Assembly (NCBI GenBank): GCA_014529385.2
Contig: CM043959.1
Location: 89,071,529 to 89,135,528, forward strand
Direction of reading: 5' to 3'
DNA length: 64,000 nt
Source of the DNA: Adiantum capillus-veneris
Taxonomy: Eukaryota; Streptophyta; Polypodiopsida; Polypodiales; Pteridaceae
In this document: positions 11,501 to 23,700 of the stretch, piece by piece
Layout: every line of letters begins with the position of its first letter
How positions within the stretch are numbered: position 1 is the stretch's first letter
Position numbers and translations under genes: made by a program
Notes under the pieces: model-generated
Seen by the model: the letters and a program-made list of their open reading frames with translations, nothing else
Database searches by the model: none
What the model was told of the DNA's origin: nothing

Positions 11501-12000
11501 CCTCATTGGCAGGAGGAGGGTCTCACGGCTGAGTTCTTCGCAGCTTTTTGGGAGAGGTCGTGGGACTCCAGACAACCGAGACGAGTCACTTTGTTCCAGT
11601 GGTGGCTGGTTGCACACAGAGCTACATCAGCTGGGAGCTGGCTTGTACATAGTGGTCTCTCGGCCGCATATGCAGCTTGTGACCATCTTGTGGAGAGTCA
11701 ACGTCACTATCTTTGGGACTATCCTTTGGCACAGCAGGTGTGGCTTCAGCCTTCATGTCCTTCGGCTAATGCCAGGCCTTTCCACAGCTCGGCAATACAC
11801 TTGGGGGGCAACTGCTTGGTCCACTCTCACGGGCCCAGCACTTCAGTTTGAGCTATGCTGGTGGATGATAGTGATGCAGGGGGGTCGACCTACTACAAAG
11901 CTTACTCAACAGGAGTGGTACAGCGAGAGAAAGGAGTGTTGGGAGCGGAGCTCATCGATGGCCTGACACTCTAGTTCATCCGGCGGGCCCGTTGCTTCCG
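8571..12000 (+). pseudogene. LINE-X copy 1 reverse transcriptase and zf-RVT
   Basis: RT fragments in several frames. Ile-Pro-Lys-Glu-Gly-Gly lies near 9483, Thr-Gln-Thr-Gly-Phe-Val-Lys near 9615, Leu-Asp-Phe-Glu-Lys near 9727, and the catalytic Phe-Ala-Asp-Asp at 10035-10046. Asn-Phe-Leu-Trp-Ser, typical of the C-terminal part of plant LINE ORF2, follows near 10460. The zf-RVT zinc-binding segment is near 11660 but has lost some Cys residues compared with copy 2. Many stops and frameshifts are present. Confidence 0.82.
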
Positions 12001-12370
12001 CATCTTCGAGGCTTGCCCTTTACCACCAGCAGAGACTGTTCGAGACTGTTCGGGATCTTTGGCTAGAGCTGATCCATACTCTCAGAGGACAGTTCGAGAG
12101 ACTCCAGGGCAGTTCTGACCGCATAAAGAGGCTTTCCTTCAACTCTGGTGTCCTGGGCCTTTTTTCACCATGGTTCAGGGTGTGCTTAGATGGCACTACC
12201 GTCCACCTGTGTGGCTTTTCCCTCCTCCCATCTCTTGATTTAGCCTCATTGTACATATGTTGTTTTTTCATTGGGAGAGTCTCCACATCATGATTGTTGT
12301 AGCCGTCTCTTGTAGAGGAGGTTATAGCCCTATGGGCACTTTCATTAACTAATAGAAGGATCTTTTTCTC

Positions 12371-13540
12371 GAAAACGAAAAAAAGTGTCCAAAGAATCTC
12401 CCTTGGTCATCCGAAGATGATTCCAAGAGGTTCGTATATTTCGTTCGTACTCCCGAGTCAGCCAAGAAGAAATAAAGAGCCTTTTGAATTTCAACCAGTT
12501 GACCGGAGCTTCCTGCCTCAGAAGAAGAGTGGACCACCATGTTTGAGCATTTCCCTTGAAGAAAGATGTAGCCCTCCTAATCTTGGAGTGCTCTGAGTAA
12601 TGCCCTCCAGAGAAAGCTATGTCGAACTGCTGAACGAAGGCCAAAGCCCTCGGAGCATCTCGGAACCCAGAAAAGGAGTCAAACTTAATCGACTGTCTAC
12701 CTTCTTTGAATTCTTTTACTTTCTTGCTTTTGTCTTCGAGAAAGTCATATTGGTTGGCTCTAAAAAAATGCTTCTTCTTTGCATAAAACATGTGATCGTC
12801 AGAGTCCGAACTATCTGAGGATGATTCCTCGGTAGAACTGTTAGAAACTGGGCGAAATCTGGGCTTCTTTGCCTTTTTTGGCCCTTTTCAAAGCTTTGCT
12901 TTTTGCTTCTCTTTTTGCCTTTTCTATCTTCTTCGCTCGAGTCAGAAGAGCTAGAAGAACTATCAAAAGAAGAAGAAGAAGAAGAATTGGGTAGTCCTTC
13001 AAATCGTACACGCTTCTTCTGCTTTCTTGCCGATGCAAAAGAAGATTGACGACCCAAATAACGAGAGAAGTCACTCCCCTTCTTGTGCTTTTTCCCTTGC
13101 TTTTTGGATTTGTTTATAAGCGTCCAAAAGCCGGCTGATCTGTGTTTGAACCACCTCTTGTAATCCTTGCTCTGTAAACATCCTCGGAGAAGGAGGTTTC
13201 TTGATCGCCGGTTTGATGGGTGGTTGTGTGGCTTTCTGCCACTCGGTGCGCACTTCTGCGATGGATTGCTGAGACAAAAAACTTGCAAATTCGGAACCTT
13301 CGCAATTTTAATCATCTGCTTTGTTGCCTCGTCAACCTGCTGTCAACGTTCGATCTCTTGAAGTTCGAACTGAGTAGGCTGAGGTGGGCCGTACTCTTCC
13401 TCTGTTTGATCATAAGAATCTTCTTCGTGATCTCCTCCCGCATTCGTAGATGCAGAAGAAGTCGAATGATTCTTGTTGGAATCCATAAGTGCCGCAAGAA
13501 AAGGATCGGATTTCTCAGTAGAAGAGAAATCGGCCGCACT
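12371..13540 (-). pseudogene. gypsy-2 gag
   Basis: Minus-strand gag of a Ty3/gypsy element. The N-terminal part (13343-13558) is followed by a Ser-rich, basic segment (12950-13110). Then comes the retrotransposon gag domain (12345-12791) with Phe-Val-Gln-Gln-Phe-Asp, Ser-Lys-Ile-Arg-Arg-Ala-Thr and Trp-Trp-Ser-Thr. The same domain order occurs in gypsy-3 at 49625-50990. It is split over two or three frames. The downstream pol is absent because the region abuts the 3' end of LINE-X. Confidence 0.82.
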
Positions 13541-14065
13541 CGTAACCAACTTGGACACCCCAAGTCAAGATTCTACCGCGACACAACAAAGATTCACTTC
13601 AAAACATTTCACAAAGATATTGGTCTGTGCCCAGAGGTATTGGTCCCAAAGACTGGCGCCCCTTTTGGTATTTCTTTTTATATTAATTTGTGTTCAAAGT
13701 ACAAAGAGAGCCCCTGGGTGCTCACTCTCAAACTTTGCGTCCAGATGCCCCTAAAGAGTGAGTCCCTGTGGACTTATTTATTCTTACAAGGGATGCCCCA
13801 AAAGCTTTTAAATTTAAAAGCAGAAGTTTCCACAAGCAATTGGTCTTCCAAAACTGCCAAAAGCTGTTTGCGTAATTTCCGGCAGATCCGCACGGCAATC
13901 AGCGCGATTTGCAAAGATCCGTACAGTCAACGTATTTTGAAAAATTCCGTACGCCAGCCACGTCAGCAACCGCTTAGCTTTATGTTTTTTTGTCCCCGGG
14001 GTCCCCTCGTCACTTGGCCATAAGTTGGGACAACTTATAGGGTTGCCACTCACCAGTTTGTGACA
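13541..14065 (-). repeat. gypsy-2 LTR (minus orientation)
   Basis: Homologous to the gypsy-3 LTR at 51030-51719: shared CACCCCAAGTCAAGA-like start, GACTGGCGCCCCTT block and a matching TGTCACAAA terminus on the minus strand. Compared with gypsy-3, the primer-binding site between LTR and gag is missing. The right end is at the TGTGACA near 14059-14065. Confidence 0.75.
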
Positions 14066-14099
14066 CCTACCGGTCTTTGCCAAAACTACACATATAGAT

Positions 14100-14760
14100 G
14101 AGGTCTCCAACTATATAGATAGAATGGGAGCGGGAGTGTTGATACCCATCCTATTATATGTAGATGAGCTTGTGCTTATTTCAAACTCTCACGAGGGGCT
14201 ATTACAACACCTGAATGCATTGCAACCCTTTTGAGTGGATAGAGACCTCATGAACCTTGGTTATGACGTTCAAGACCACAAAAGCATGGGTAATTAGATC
14301 ACGACTGCAATTCACATTCTGAGAAGAGGGAATTAAGTAAGTAGATCCTTTACACTTGAGTCACTTTCAAAGGGCCGCAATTCTCAATGAAGGAGGCAGC
14401 AAAGGCCAAACTTGCACTTGGTTTTGCAGCTTTGGGAGCACTTGAGAGACAGCGTGCAGATACACTTCTAAGAACCATGCAGAACGATATGGTTGTCCAC
14501 TACAATGGAACACTTATACTACTTTATGGTACAATGATTTAGGGGTTGAGTGCTGTTTTGGATAAGTAGGGATTGAATTTCTCATCTCTGTCGTAAGAGG
14601 AGAGACATTGGCGGGGTGCAATGGACCAGAGAGAGACTATTGATGGATGGCAACATATTGTGTTCCACAAATTATTCACGTGCAGTGAAGATTAGAGCTG
14701 CTTTGACCTGTTTTTGATCCCAGAGAGATTTTGTTGAAGAACAAGAGAGTGTGGGTCTAG
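14100..14760 (+). pseudogene. LINE reverse transcriptase relic
   Basis: Translated pieces resemble the LINE-Y RT: Leu-Leu-Tyr-Val-Asp-Glu near 14150 (second catalytic Asp changed to Glu), Leu-Gln-His-Leu-Asn-Ala-Leu near 14205, and Lys-Leu-Ala-Leu-Gly-Phe-Ala-Ala-Leu-Gly-Ala-Leu-Glu-Arg near 14408. Several stops and frame changes. It is an older or more distant relative of LINE-Y. Confidence 0.65.
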
Positions 14761-16480
14761 TGATGCCAACACAATTAGCCATTAAAGATTTTCCAGTGCC
14801 AGCCGCCTCTAATCATACATGAAACATGTAAGGGGAATGCTGAAGGAGGAGGGTATGGAACGGGAACGATGTGGAACGGGAGGCATTAGATTAACCTAAA
14901 TTATGCAATTTTTAATTCCATTTCTCAGGACAGTAATTCCTAGTAGTGCACGAACGCACTCCCACAATTCAAGGGCCCAAAAGGGCTATTCCCTGTAACT
15001 TACGATAAATGTGACCCATAAGACCTTTAAAAAACTCGTTGCGTGGCCACTGTCGGAACGGCTTTTCATAACCGAAATGATACTGAAACATATTTGAGAA
15101 CGGGTAACGGCACGTGATTGGAACGGCATTTTCAGAACACCACATGAGTGGAACGCATTCCGAGCATTGCAAGGGCTGCAAACAGGCTTCCCTGTTTCTA
15201 TGCCTCTGCTCCCTCATCCATTGACCTACCTGTCAGGTCAGCTCTTCAGAGGAATAACAGCAGACAAGGCCACTGCCATCTATAGATCAAGATATCCTTA
15301 ACCACAAGGACAGCTTCCTCGCCATAAGCAGATTCAAGCCATCATCGGCTGCCATTGGAGGAATATTGCACGATAACTAAGTTGGTCTCTCCCTCTCAAG
15401 GAAACCCTGATGGTGACAGCCCACTGAGAAAGACAACTCATAAAACTTTGCTGTTGTAGCATACAGATCTGGAGTCATTTGAGCACCTTTTTACACCTAT
15501 TCTAGCTAGGAATTTAGTCAGGCTTAAACTTCATTCATTGTTACATGCTATGGTGAACAACATCATCATCAATTCTAATTTTTTATCGTCTCATGGGCCA
15601 GTTTGGCCTTTAAGATATGTTAATATATCTTCCTTCCATTTTTATGTAAAAACAAAGGTGGCTAAATGGATGAGGCTTTAGAGGAAAATCACATTATGGA
15701 CTAGAAACAAACCTTTTTTGTACAAATGCCACATAGTAAAGAGCTCACTTTCTTCATCATCAACGATCACCCTTGCACTTTTGATGAACAACATAGCTTA
15801 TGTTTTCAAGTGCCACACCTTGTCTATTTCAGCTAAACCACACGAATCTGTGATAAGATGATCCCCAAGAGGTCTTGCGATAGGTTGTTCTTTGAGAAGG
15901 TTTCTCTTGTGAAGTATATTTTCAAGGAAAGGAAACCCTAATACTTCATACATGGATGAAAAGTTGTGAGTGGCACTAGGTTTCAAGTGCCTGTAGTAAA
16001 TTGAATGCTTGCTATTATAACTATGCTCTACCTCCTCCAACAATCTGTGCCTTAAGTTTAAAGCAAGCACAAGCTATGTCGGGCTGACATCTTTGTGCTC
16101 CTCCCATCTTCTGAACATTTTCCTGCTAGCAATGATTTTATCTCCATCAACAAGCCTCTTAGATTTCATGTACTAAGACATGCTTTCTCAATTCTAGCAC
16201 AGCCCTTCAAGGCGATGGTAAGGGTGAAACAGTTTTAAAATCCAGAAATTAAATGCTCGCTGCAATGAAGTCAAGCTACCTATGTAAGCACTCTACTTTC
16301 TCTAATCATTCCAATCTGAAGTAGTAAATGACATGCATAAAGTGATGATTCATCTCTATAACCTTGTATCTTTTACAGACTATCTTAACTTATTATTTTG
16401 TTCAGAGCTGTTGATATATAAAGTGCTGCATTCCTTCTTTTTCGCAGTAATAAAATCCTTGCTCAATGTTCTTGGATACT
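14761..16480. other. intergenic stretch, no supported gene
   Basis: AT-rich sequence without recognisable transposon domains. A 90-codon minus-strand open frame (15798-16070) has protein-like composition (His-Ser-Ile-Tyr-Tyr, Pro-Leu-Gly-Asp-His) but I do not recognise it. It lies downstream of the aldo-keto reductase exons on the same strand, so it could be a further exon or chance. Confidence 0.5.
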
Positions 16481-16501
16481 AAACACATTAAGTTTGCTCA
16501 C

Positions 16502-17007
16502 TTGCTGCTTCGAATAGTTCGACACACCCACTGCCGAAGTAAGATCCAACTCCACAGACTCTTTTAAGCTTTCCATCAATGCTGCATTGCTCAAAGTAGG
16601 AAATGGGAAATGAATCTGCAATGTGGGAAAATCATGCTATTGTAACTATAACCATAAACCTCATATTCTCTGTTCCTTCCGAGGAAAAGCATTGACACTA
16701 GACCTGGTAGAGATCCACCCTCTTTCTACCAAGACGTTGCAAGCTTCTACGCAGAGCTTCTAGCAAGGACTTCCGCCCAAGCCTGAACCCACCCCCTGTT
16801 ATCCACCAATTTATAGATCCATCACTAAAAGATTACTAACGAACAGTAAGAACTGCCAACATTAAAATGTCATTCTTACCGACAAGGAAGTTAGACCATG
16901 GTATAGTGAAAAATTTGGTGGCAATAATGGGAAGTGTCTCCGTATCAGATGCATTTTCACTTCGTTGTTTGGAAAACTTTCCGACTAATTGCTCAGCTGA
17001 GGTGCCA
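16502..17007 (-). pseudogene. aldo-keto reductase gene fragment, three exons
   Basis: Three minus-strand exons join in frame with GT-AG introns: exon A 17007-16880, intron 84 bp; exon B 16795-16704, intron 88 bp; exon C 16615-16502, then a GTGAGC donor. The joined protein reads like the plastid-type NADPH-dependent aldo/keto reductase family. It has a Glu-Gln-Leu-Val-Gly-Lys-Phe segment, Ala-Thr-Lys-Phe with a following Pro-Trp, Leu-Gly-Arg-Lys-Ser with a helix, Arg-Val-Asp-Leu-Tyr-Gln-Ile-His, and Ala-Val-Gly-Val-Ser-Asn-Tyr-Ser. The exons hold no stops. I did not find the N-terminal exons (nucleotide-fold start and catalytic Asp/Tyr region) or the C-terminal exons, so it is a partial copy, perhaps cut by retrotransposon insertions. 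It is the only host-type gene seen in the window. Confidence 0.78.
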
Positions 17008-17676
17008 CTTTTGATACCTTGATATCCATAAACCTGTGGTCATCAGTACAAAAACTAAATAAGGCAGCCATTCTAAGCAAGTGATTCCATGTGCTCTCAT
17101 CAAAATTTGTAGCAGTGTCAATCCTGTTTTCAATAAACAAAATCATGATTAAATCTTTGATCTTCTCAAAAACAGGACTTACAACCAAAACATTTTCTAT
17201 TGGTCTTCTTTTGTGAATCAAGAATCGAAACATAAACTAGTGAAATCAACACCCATGCTGCATCGTGCTGCATTAACCCTCTTGTAACAATCGAGCAACG
17301 CTAATAAACAAATTTTTCAATCTGAAGAAGTTTATTTGAGAAACACTGTCTTGGTGGCAAACTTGTCAAACCGGAAACCTAGGCTAGCCACCAGTGACTG
17401 AAGCACCCCTTTCAAGAATATTTGCTGCTAATTTTGGTGTCCCTTGCCGTATTTTGTGCCTAGAAATGGCAGGGAAGAAAAGATGGAGATGAGGGGGAGG
17501 GAGTAGGCATGCACAGATCTGACATGACCTAGAATGAGAAAGAGCAACTGGAAGTTGGAACCTTGCATGAGACAAACACTAGCAGACTTTGCCACCAAGA
17601 TAGAATCTAAAGAGCCTTAATATGCACGCCCCACTCTAGAGTCTACACTCAGATCAGACACAGACATCACTGCCTG
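17008..17676. other. intergenic, no supported gene
   Basis: An 82-codon minus-strand open frame (16985-17233) overlaps exon A in another frame and is not recognised. Nothing else is supported here. Confidence 0.4.
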
Positions 17677-17681
17677 TTAAA

Positions 17682-18143
<462 letters not shown>

Positions 18144-18155
18144 CCCCCTCTCAGC
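18144..18155 (-). promoter_or_regulatory. LTR-A polypurine tract
   Basis: On the minus strand GCTGAGAGGGGG lies immediately before the 3' LTR. Copy 2 keeps the same tract at 29723-29733. Confidence 0.8.
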
Positions 18156-19041
18156 ACCGGATGCTGAACAAACCGCGTGAATCCCAAGATGTGAGGCAAA
18201 TCATAAAGATGTCTGCTGCGATGTCCACTGAAGAAAAATACTCCATGAGTGTAGCAGCAGTCTGGGGTGTCCCAACCGCCGAGAGATCTCCATGGTAAAG
18301 TGCCGTCACGAGCAGTGTAGCAAACTGTTGTACTCCACCGATACAGCGTGAAGATACTGCGTGAAGGTCCCGAACTGAGTGTGAAAGCAACTCCTTGTCG
18401 TGAAAGAAGTGCCAATAGACCTGCAAGTATCTTGCCCAATAGGATTTGTGGTGTCTATAGTCAAACCGTCTAGAGAAAATGAGGAAGCCCAAGAACCGTC
18501 ATGAGAATGACCGGAAGCCGGTCAATGCATGAACTTGCAACCCAGTGTGGCCAGGTGGCTAAGCTGTGTAAAACTCTAGGAAGGCCAAATGTAGCAATCT
18601 GCACCGTAAACTCCTCCAAATCAAGGAAAGCTAGACTAAATAGTCTGCACTATAGAAGCTACCGTAAGCTGCAGCAAACACCGAAAGACCGCATGGATCA
18701 CCATCGGATGGTGTCCTGTTAGTAGGTAGGGTAATCCAAGATGAGGGGAAAGCCAGACTCAACAGTTTGCGCAAGGGCCTCTGAGAAGCGGTGTGGTCAA
18801 ATCAAGCTGTCTTCACTGTAATCATCTTGTAGAAGAAGGAAAGCCAGACTAAGTAGTCTGCGCTGTGAAGATCCTACCTGTCTGCGCCATCTTACCAAGA
18901 CCAATCTGTTTGCGCCATCTTTCCTTTATCTCCTGTCTCCAATCCTCCCTTGTCAACCAAAACAGAATCCGCACCAGCGACGCCACCAAACTACAACTCG
19001 GTGTGGCTCTCAATGTGAATGAGCTGGGAGTGGCCTATTGC

Positions 19042-19777
19042 TCAGGTTGGTGGATAAGTCGGTTGTAAGGTTACCGAGGGTGAGTGTAAGCAACTCTGAA
19101 GGTAGCAATCCAAATGATCGAGAGTGTAGAAGAGCACCTGCACTACCATCCAAGCCAAGCTCCGGGTGACTCCGGATGTAGTCACATAATGATGCATGAT
19201 CTCCTGCATCTCGCGGGTAAACTCTCCAAGAGAGTCCAAAGCACTAAAGTACCACTCCAGTCTGTAGATCCAAGCAATGAACCTGTCCAAGAAGAGATCC
19301 AAGATCCTCTCCCTAAGTCCATGTAGATGCTTCTGTGTAAGCAAGCGATCTGACATGTGGAGGTCAAGTTGGTAAGTGTCTGTCCACCCAAGATGGTGGT
19401 GTCTTCTCTGGGAATGTCGGAACCCCATATGCCATGAGCATGGCTATATCTCGTGTAAACTCCTTTGATGAGTGCATAGGTGTGTCCAAAACAAACCACA
19501 AGTCGCCACCCGCTCAGGAGTGCGCAACCGCCAAATGATGGTTGAAATGAATGGATCTCCCAAGGATCGTACGCTCGTAGATGATCAAGCCGATGTCGAA
19601 GATATCGTGTACTGCAGCAGTCACAGATAGACCGCACGGACCACCATTGGCAAGAGGTAACTTCATCCTCTGTAAAAACACAAGCCATGCGCCTGCTGTC
19701 CACCCAAAAACACAACTGTGAGGTGATGAAAACGCTGCTGTCCAGCGATTTTCAGCGTGCTCGTACGCTCCCGGCAT
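19042..19777 (-). pseudogene. LTR-A internal ORF of unknown function, copy 1 (broken)
   Basis: Two minus-strand frames (19777-19514 and 19428-19042) together match the single 222-codon frame of copy 2 (39523-38858). Shared segments include the start (Met-Pro-Gly-Ala-Tyr-Glu-His-Ala), Leu-Ile-Ile-Tyr-Glu-Arg-Thr-Ile-Leu-Gly, and Leu-Arg-Glu-Arg-Ile-Leu-Asp-Leu. There is no match to gag, pol or a transposase that I recognise. It may be a captured host gene fragment. Confidence 0.5.
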
Positions 19778-20426
19778 GGTCCGGAGCGGGGTAGAGGAGT
19801 ATGGGAAGGGTGGTGAATCACTATCACTGCCTTAGATGGGCTGAAAACAAAGAAAACAGCAAGGGGTAATGACTGAAATCTGATAAAGACGGAGAGCATA
19901 TTCGACGGCAATGCACCAGATGCAAAGCCGGGTAGGTGGTGACAAGATCCGGGGTTCAGAAGCTGAGCACTACCCTCCTGCTCTAAAAAAGCAGGTCAAT
20001 TTGCCCTCCACTTTTGCTGCACTTTTTGGCACCAAAAAACTTCTGTTTGCTGAAAAAACAAAGTCCTTATGGGTAACCTAGGTGCCCAGCAACTTGTGGA
20101 AGGTGTCAACGACACAGAGTGACCAATAAAACCGCCGAAAATGGGCTGAAAACCCAAAAACGCAAAATGAATCTGGAGGGGTTTTCCGCAACAAAGATGT
20201 TCAGAAATGTAGCGCTAGCAAGGAAATCAGCAGATCTGATGTTTCTTGCAAAAAACGTAGGTGAGGTGAGGTCCTCCACGACAGAAATGCTCCCATTCCT
20301 TCGCTTGCCTGGCTGATGCAAAACCATTGGCAGATCTGCCTCCAATTTGCAAAAACGCTAGCTGATCCAGCCCTTGGGAGAAGAACCTGATGCGATGTAG
20401 CGCCTCAGAACAGGCAGAGCCTGAAG

Positions 20427-20438
20427 CTGTTGATACCA
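20427..20438 (-). promoter_or_regulatory. LTR-A copy 1 primer-binding site
   Basis: The minus strand reads TGGTATCAACAG directly after the 5' LTR end. The first eight bases fit the initiator tRNA-Met site. Copy 2 has the full TGGTATCAGAGC. Confidence 0.8.
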
Positions 20439-20463
20439 TGTGAGAGTGCGTGTGTGCGGAACC

Positions 20464-20502
<39 letters not shown>
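20439..20502 (-). repeat. LTR-A copy 1, 5' LTR, 3' part
   Basis: The distal end of the 5' LTR up to the (GA)n tract where LINE-Y inserted. The remainder is at 25291-25661. Confidence 0.9.
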
Positions 20503-20508
<6 letters not shown>

Positions 20509-20750
20509 GAAATGAAATGAAATGATATATTAACGTCTACAAGAGGCCAAAATGACCTATGAGACCAACTGATTACAATGATGAGTCTAGTACCAAGTCT
20601 GGGTACAAACAAGAAAACTACAAACAAAGAACTGATAGGAGTGCTACCGACTCCTATGGGTGGCTGGTAGGCTGAGCAATGGTATCATGCCATAAAGGTA
20701 CAAAGTGGGGATAAGTGTCACCATGATACAATATAGCAGTAGCATGAAGC

Positions 20751-23700
20751 CTATCCCGATCGACATTCTGGGTGTCGTGCTAGAATCCTGTGGATCTTCT
20801 GCCGCAATCTCCGCCGGTGCTGCGTGGCTCCCCTCCTCAGTCGCGGTCGTCTCGAACTCCCTAACTCTATAGCTCGATCAATGAGAGTACCGCTGATGTG
20901 TGTATGGGTGGGAACCGAGCTCTCTGGTGGTGGTGTCCCCTCTGACTCTGTGGTACTCAGACTGAAGAAATCTGAGATGCGTCTCTGGGACTGTCTCTGT
21001 CTTTGCCCATTCAATAGAGCGTCTCTATGTCTCTGAATCTCAAGTAGGAATAATCCGAGACATCTTTGATTCTGATATCTCATGACTCTGTCTAACGAGT
21101 CAAAACCATCTCTGAATAGACAATGAAAGCGTCCCCGTATCTCATAGTAGACTGTGCAGCGACATATGTAGTGAAACTCTATCTCTGGCTCTGCATGGCA
21201 TAACTGACATATCCTACTGTCTGCTGGTATGCCTCTGAATCTACCTGTCTCAATCCCAAGCTGGTGTGAAGATGTGCGAATCTGGCCAATAGCACATCGT
21301 AACCTATGAGATAGATGTGTGTCCATGTAACTGGGCCGTGTGACAAATCCGTCTGTCGTGAGTTGAAGAAGATGTTCTCTATAGAAAACCCTCTTCGTAC
21401 CCAACTCCCGTGATGGTTCTATCCATGTCCTCTTGCTATCAAGCTGGATAAGATCCTGCCGAATGAGTCTAGTAGTCTCCATCCGTGTAAGAGTCAAGGA
21501 TGGTGCATCAAGAGAATACTGGAAAGGGGGCAGCCTGTCCATGCTGAAACCATGCCTCTGAAACCATGAGCTCATCTGTGCATACCAACATGATGTATCT
21601 CCCTGTAATGCCAGCTGTCTGGATGACTCGAGAGCAAGCCTGGCATACCTGTCCCTGGTGGTGTCCCATAAGCTGTGTACAAATGATACTGATCTGGTGA
21701 GTGCCTCAACCTCCATAGGTGGGGCAGCCAGCTCCGCTCGTATGATGTCATGTGGGACTGAGGCCTTGGCTCTAATCAGCTTAGAAATCATAGATATCAG
21801 GGGTCTCTCCATATTAGTCCATCCAACACTGTCAATAGACGGTCCCCAAACCTGAACCGCATAGTGCATAACTGAAGCGACCAAAGTATCGAAAAGCCAG
21901 AGCTTTGTTCGAGGTTCCTGGAACTGAACTTGCGAGCAAATCCTCTCTAAACCACCTAGGGCTGCATAGGCACGAGTCAATCTAGTGTCTGCTGCCACTT
22001 TCAGTGTGAACCTCGGTCCACTAAAGACCACCCCAAGATATGTGTATGCATCAGTGTACTCCATACTGTCCTGTCCATATGCGAAAGTAGGTGCTGATCT
22101 CCTAACCCACTGTGGCGTGGTATTAAATACCATGACCTTGGTTTTACCAAGGTTGACAGACAATCCACTATCCTCTGCAAAACTATGCAATGCGTCCAAA
22201 TGTCTTTGCATACCCTCTGGCGATTCTGATATGAACACGATATCGTCAGCATACAATAAAAGAGGAATCCATGTCCCTGCAAGCTGAGCACCTCTATCTC
22301 CTCCTCTGTCAATATAATCAGAGACCCCATCAACATACATACCAAATAAAGTAGAGGACAGTGGGCATCCCTGTTTCACTCCGATGGTGGAGTGAACTAT
22401 GTCGGATATCCCCTCTGATGTGCGTACATGGCCCATCACTGAACTGTACAATGCCATGATCCCCCACATCAGCTCTGTGGGTACCCCCAATTCCATAAGC
22501 CGGTGCATCAATCTGGCCCTCGGCACTGTGTCAAAGGCTTTGCGAAAATCCACAAAGCTGCAGTATATCCGTCTACCATGTGCTCGACCCTCCTCAATGA
22601 TAGCTCTGAGTGTAAAGACATGATCTAGTGTGGAGAAACCCCTTCTGAAACCAGCCTGCCCAAGTGCTCGTATGCCCATAATCTCTGCCCAACTGCTCAG
22701 CCTATGCTCGAGGATGGATGCATATAACCGTGCCAATGTGTGTCCTACCATGATAGTACGGTAATTCCCCGGTACTGTGGGGTCACCCGTCTTGAAGATA
22801 GGTACAATAGTAGATAATCTCCAAGACTCAGGGAGACCCTCACACATGACACGGTTGAATAGCCGTGCAAGCATCTCTGCCAACAAATCCCCAGCATGTA
22901 TAATGTGCTCTGCTACCAAACCCTCATGATCCTGTGCCCGTCTGGTCTTCATCCTGTCAATGGCCTCCTTTACCATCTCAGTGGTAAAGAAGGTGCTCGT
23001 AGCCGGACATGGCTGTGGTGGGTCTGGTAATGGTGGTTGTCCAGGTACAGTGTATAAAGATGTTGCATACTGCCCCCATATCTCTGTAGAAGTAATCACT
23101 GGTGGGGGAGACTTCTCATGGAATAGACGCCAAGCCTCTCCTGAATCTCTACTAAGGAAGAGCTGATATAAATCTTGCTCCATCTAGACCAAGAAAGGTC
23201 GCTTCTTCCGCCGCACTAGTCGTCGTGTAGCAATGCGAGACTGTCTATAGGTGATCACTCCCAATGTAAGGTCCCGCTGTATCTGAGCTCTCCTCTGTCG
23301 ACACTCCTCATCATACCAGTTGTTCTGAGGCATGTGCCCAGAACGACGTCTCTGCCCAGGCTGAGTGTGTGGGTATGCCTCTGTCGCTGCCCCATGTAAT
23401 GTCACTGTCAGCATAGATGTGATCTCCTCCACTGTGTATACTGGCTCTGATGTGCATAAAAGCCTACGTATCTCCTCTACATAGACTGAGTCAATCTCTG
23501 GTGTAAAAGTATAGCGTGTATATCCACCACCCCGTGAGGCCTGAGATGTATTGTACTCAAAGGAGACTGATAATGTTAAAAGTGCATGATCTACTGCTAT
23601 CCCAACTGGCCTGGGCCCCACTGTGAAATCCTAAATGTGAGAGATAAAGCTCGGATGTGTCAGAACATAGTCTACAGTGCTGGACCCATGTCTATGTGGA

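Larger units (their letters stand above)
7641..12370 (+). mobile_element. LINE-X copy 1, 5'-truncated
   Basis: Non-LTR retrotransposon of the plant L1-like type. It matches the full-length minus-strand copy at 31514-38274 from about position 36240 of that copy to its end. ORF1 and the start of ORF2 are missing, as is usual for incomplete reverse transcription. The 3' end (TTCATTAACTAATAGAAGGATC) is identical to that of the second copy. It lies between gypsy-1 integrase and gypsy-2 gag. I could not identify a clear target duplication. Confidence 0.88.

Noticed and set aside
14150-14170. Active RT box in the relic
   Set aside because: The motif reads Tyr-Val-Asp-Glu and is surrounded by stops, so it is a dead relic.
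16985-17233. Separate 82-codon gene upstream of the aldo-keto reductase exons
   Set aside because: It overlaps exon A in another frame, has no recognised domain, and no splice sites join it sensibly.
19042-19777. Receptor-kinase capture in LTR-A
   Set aside because: A few residues resemble a kinase C-terminal lobe, but no HRD, DFG or APE motif is present; left as unknown.
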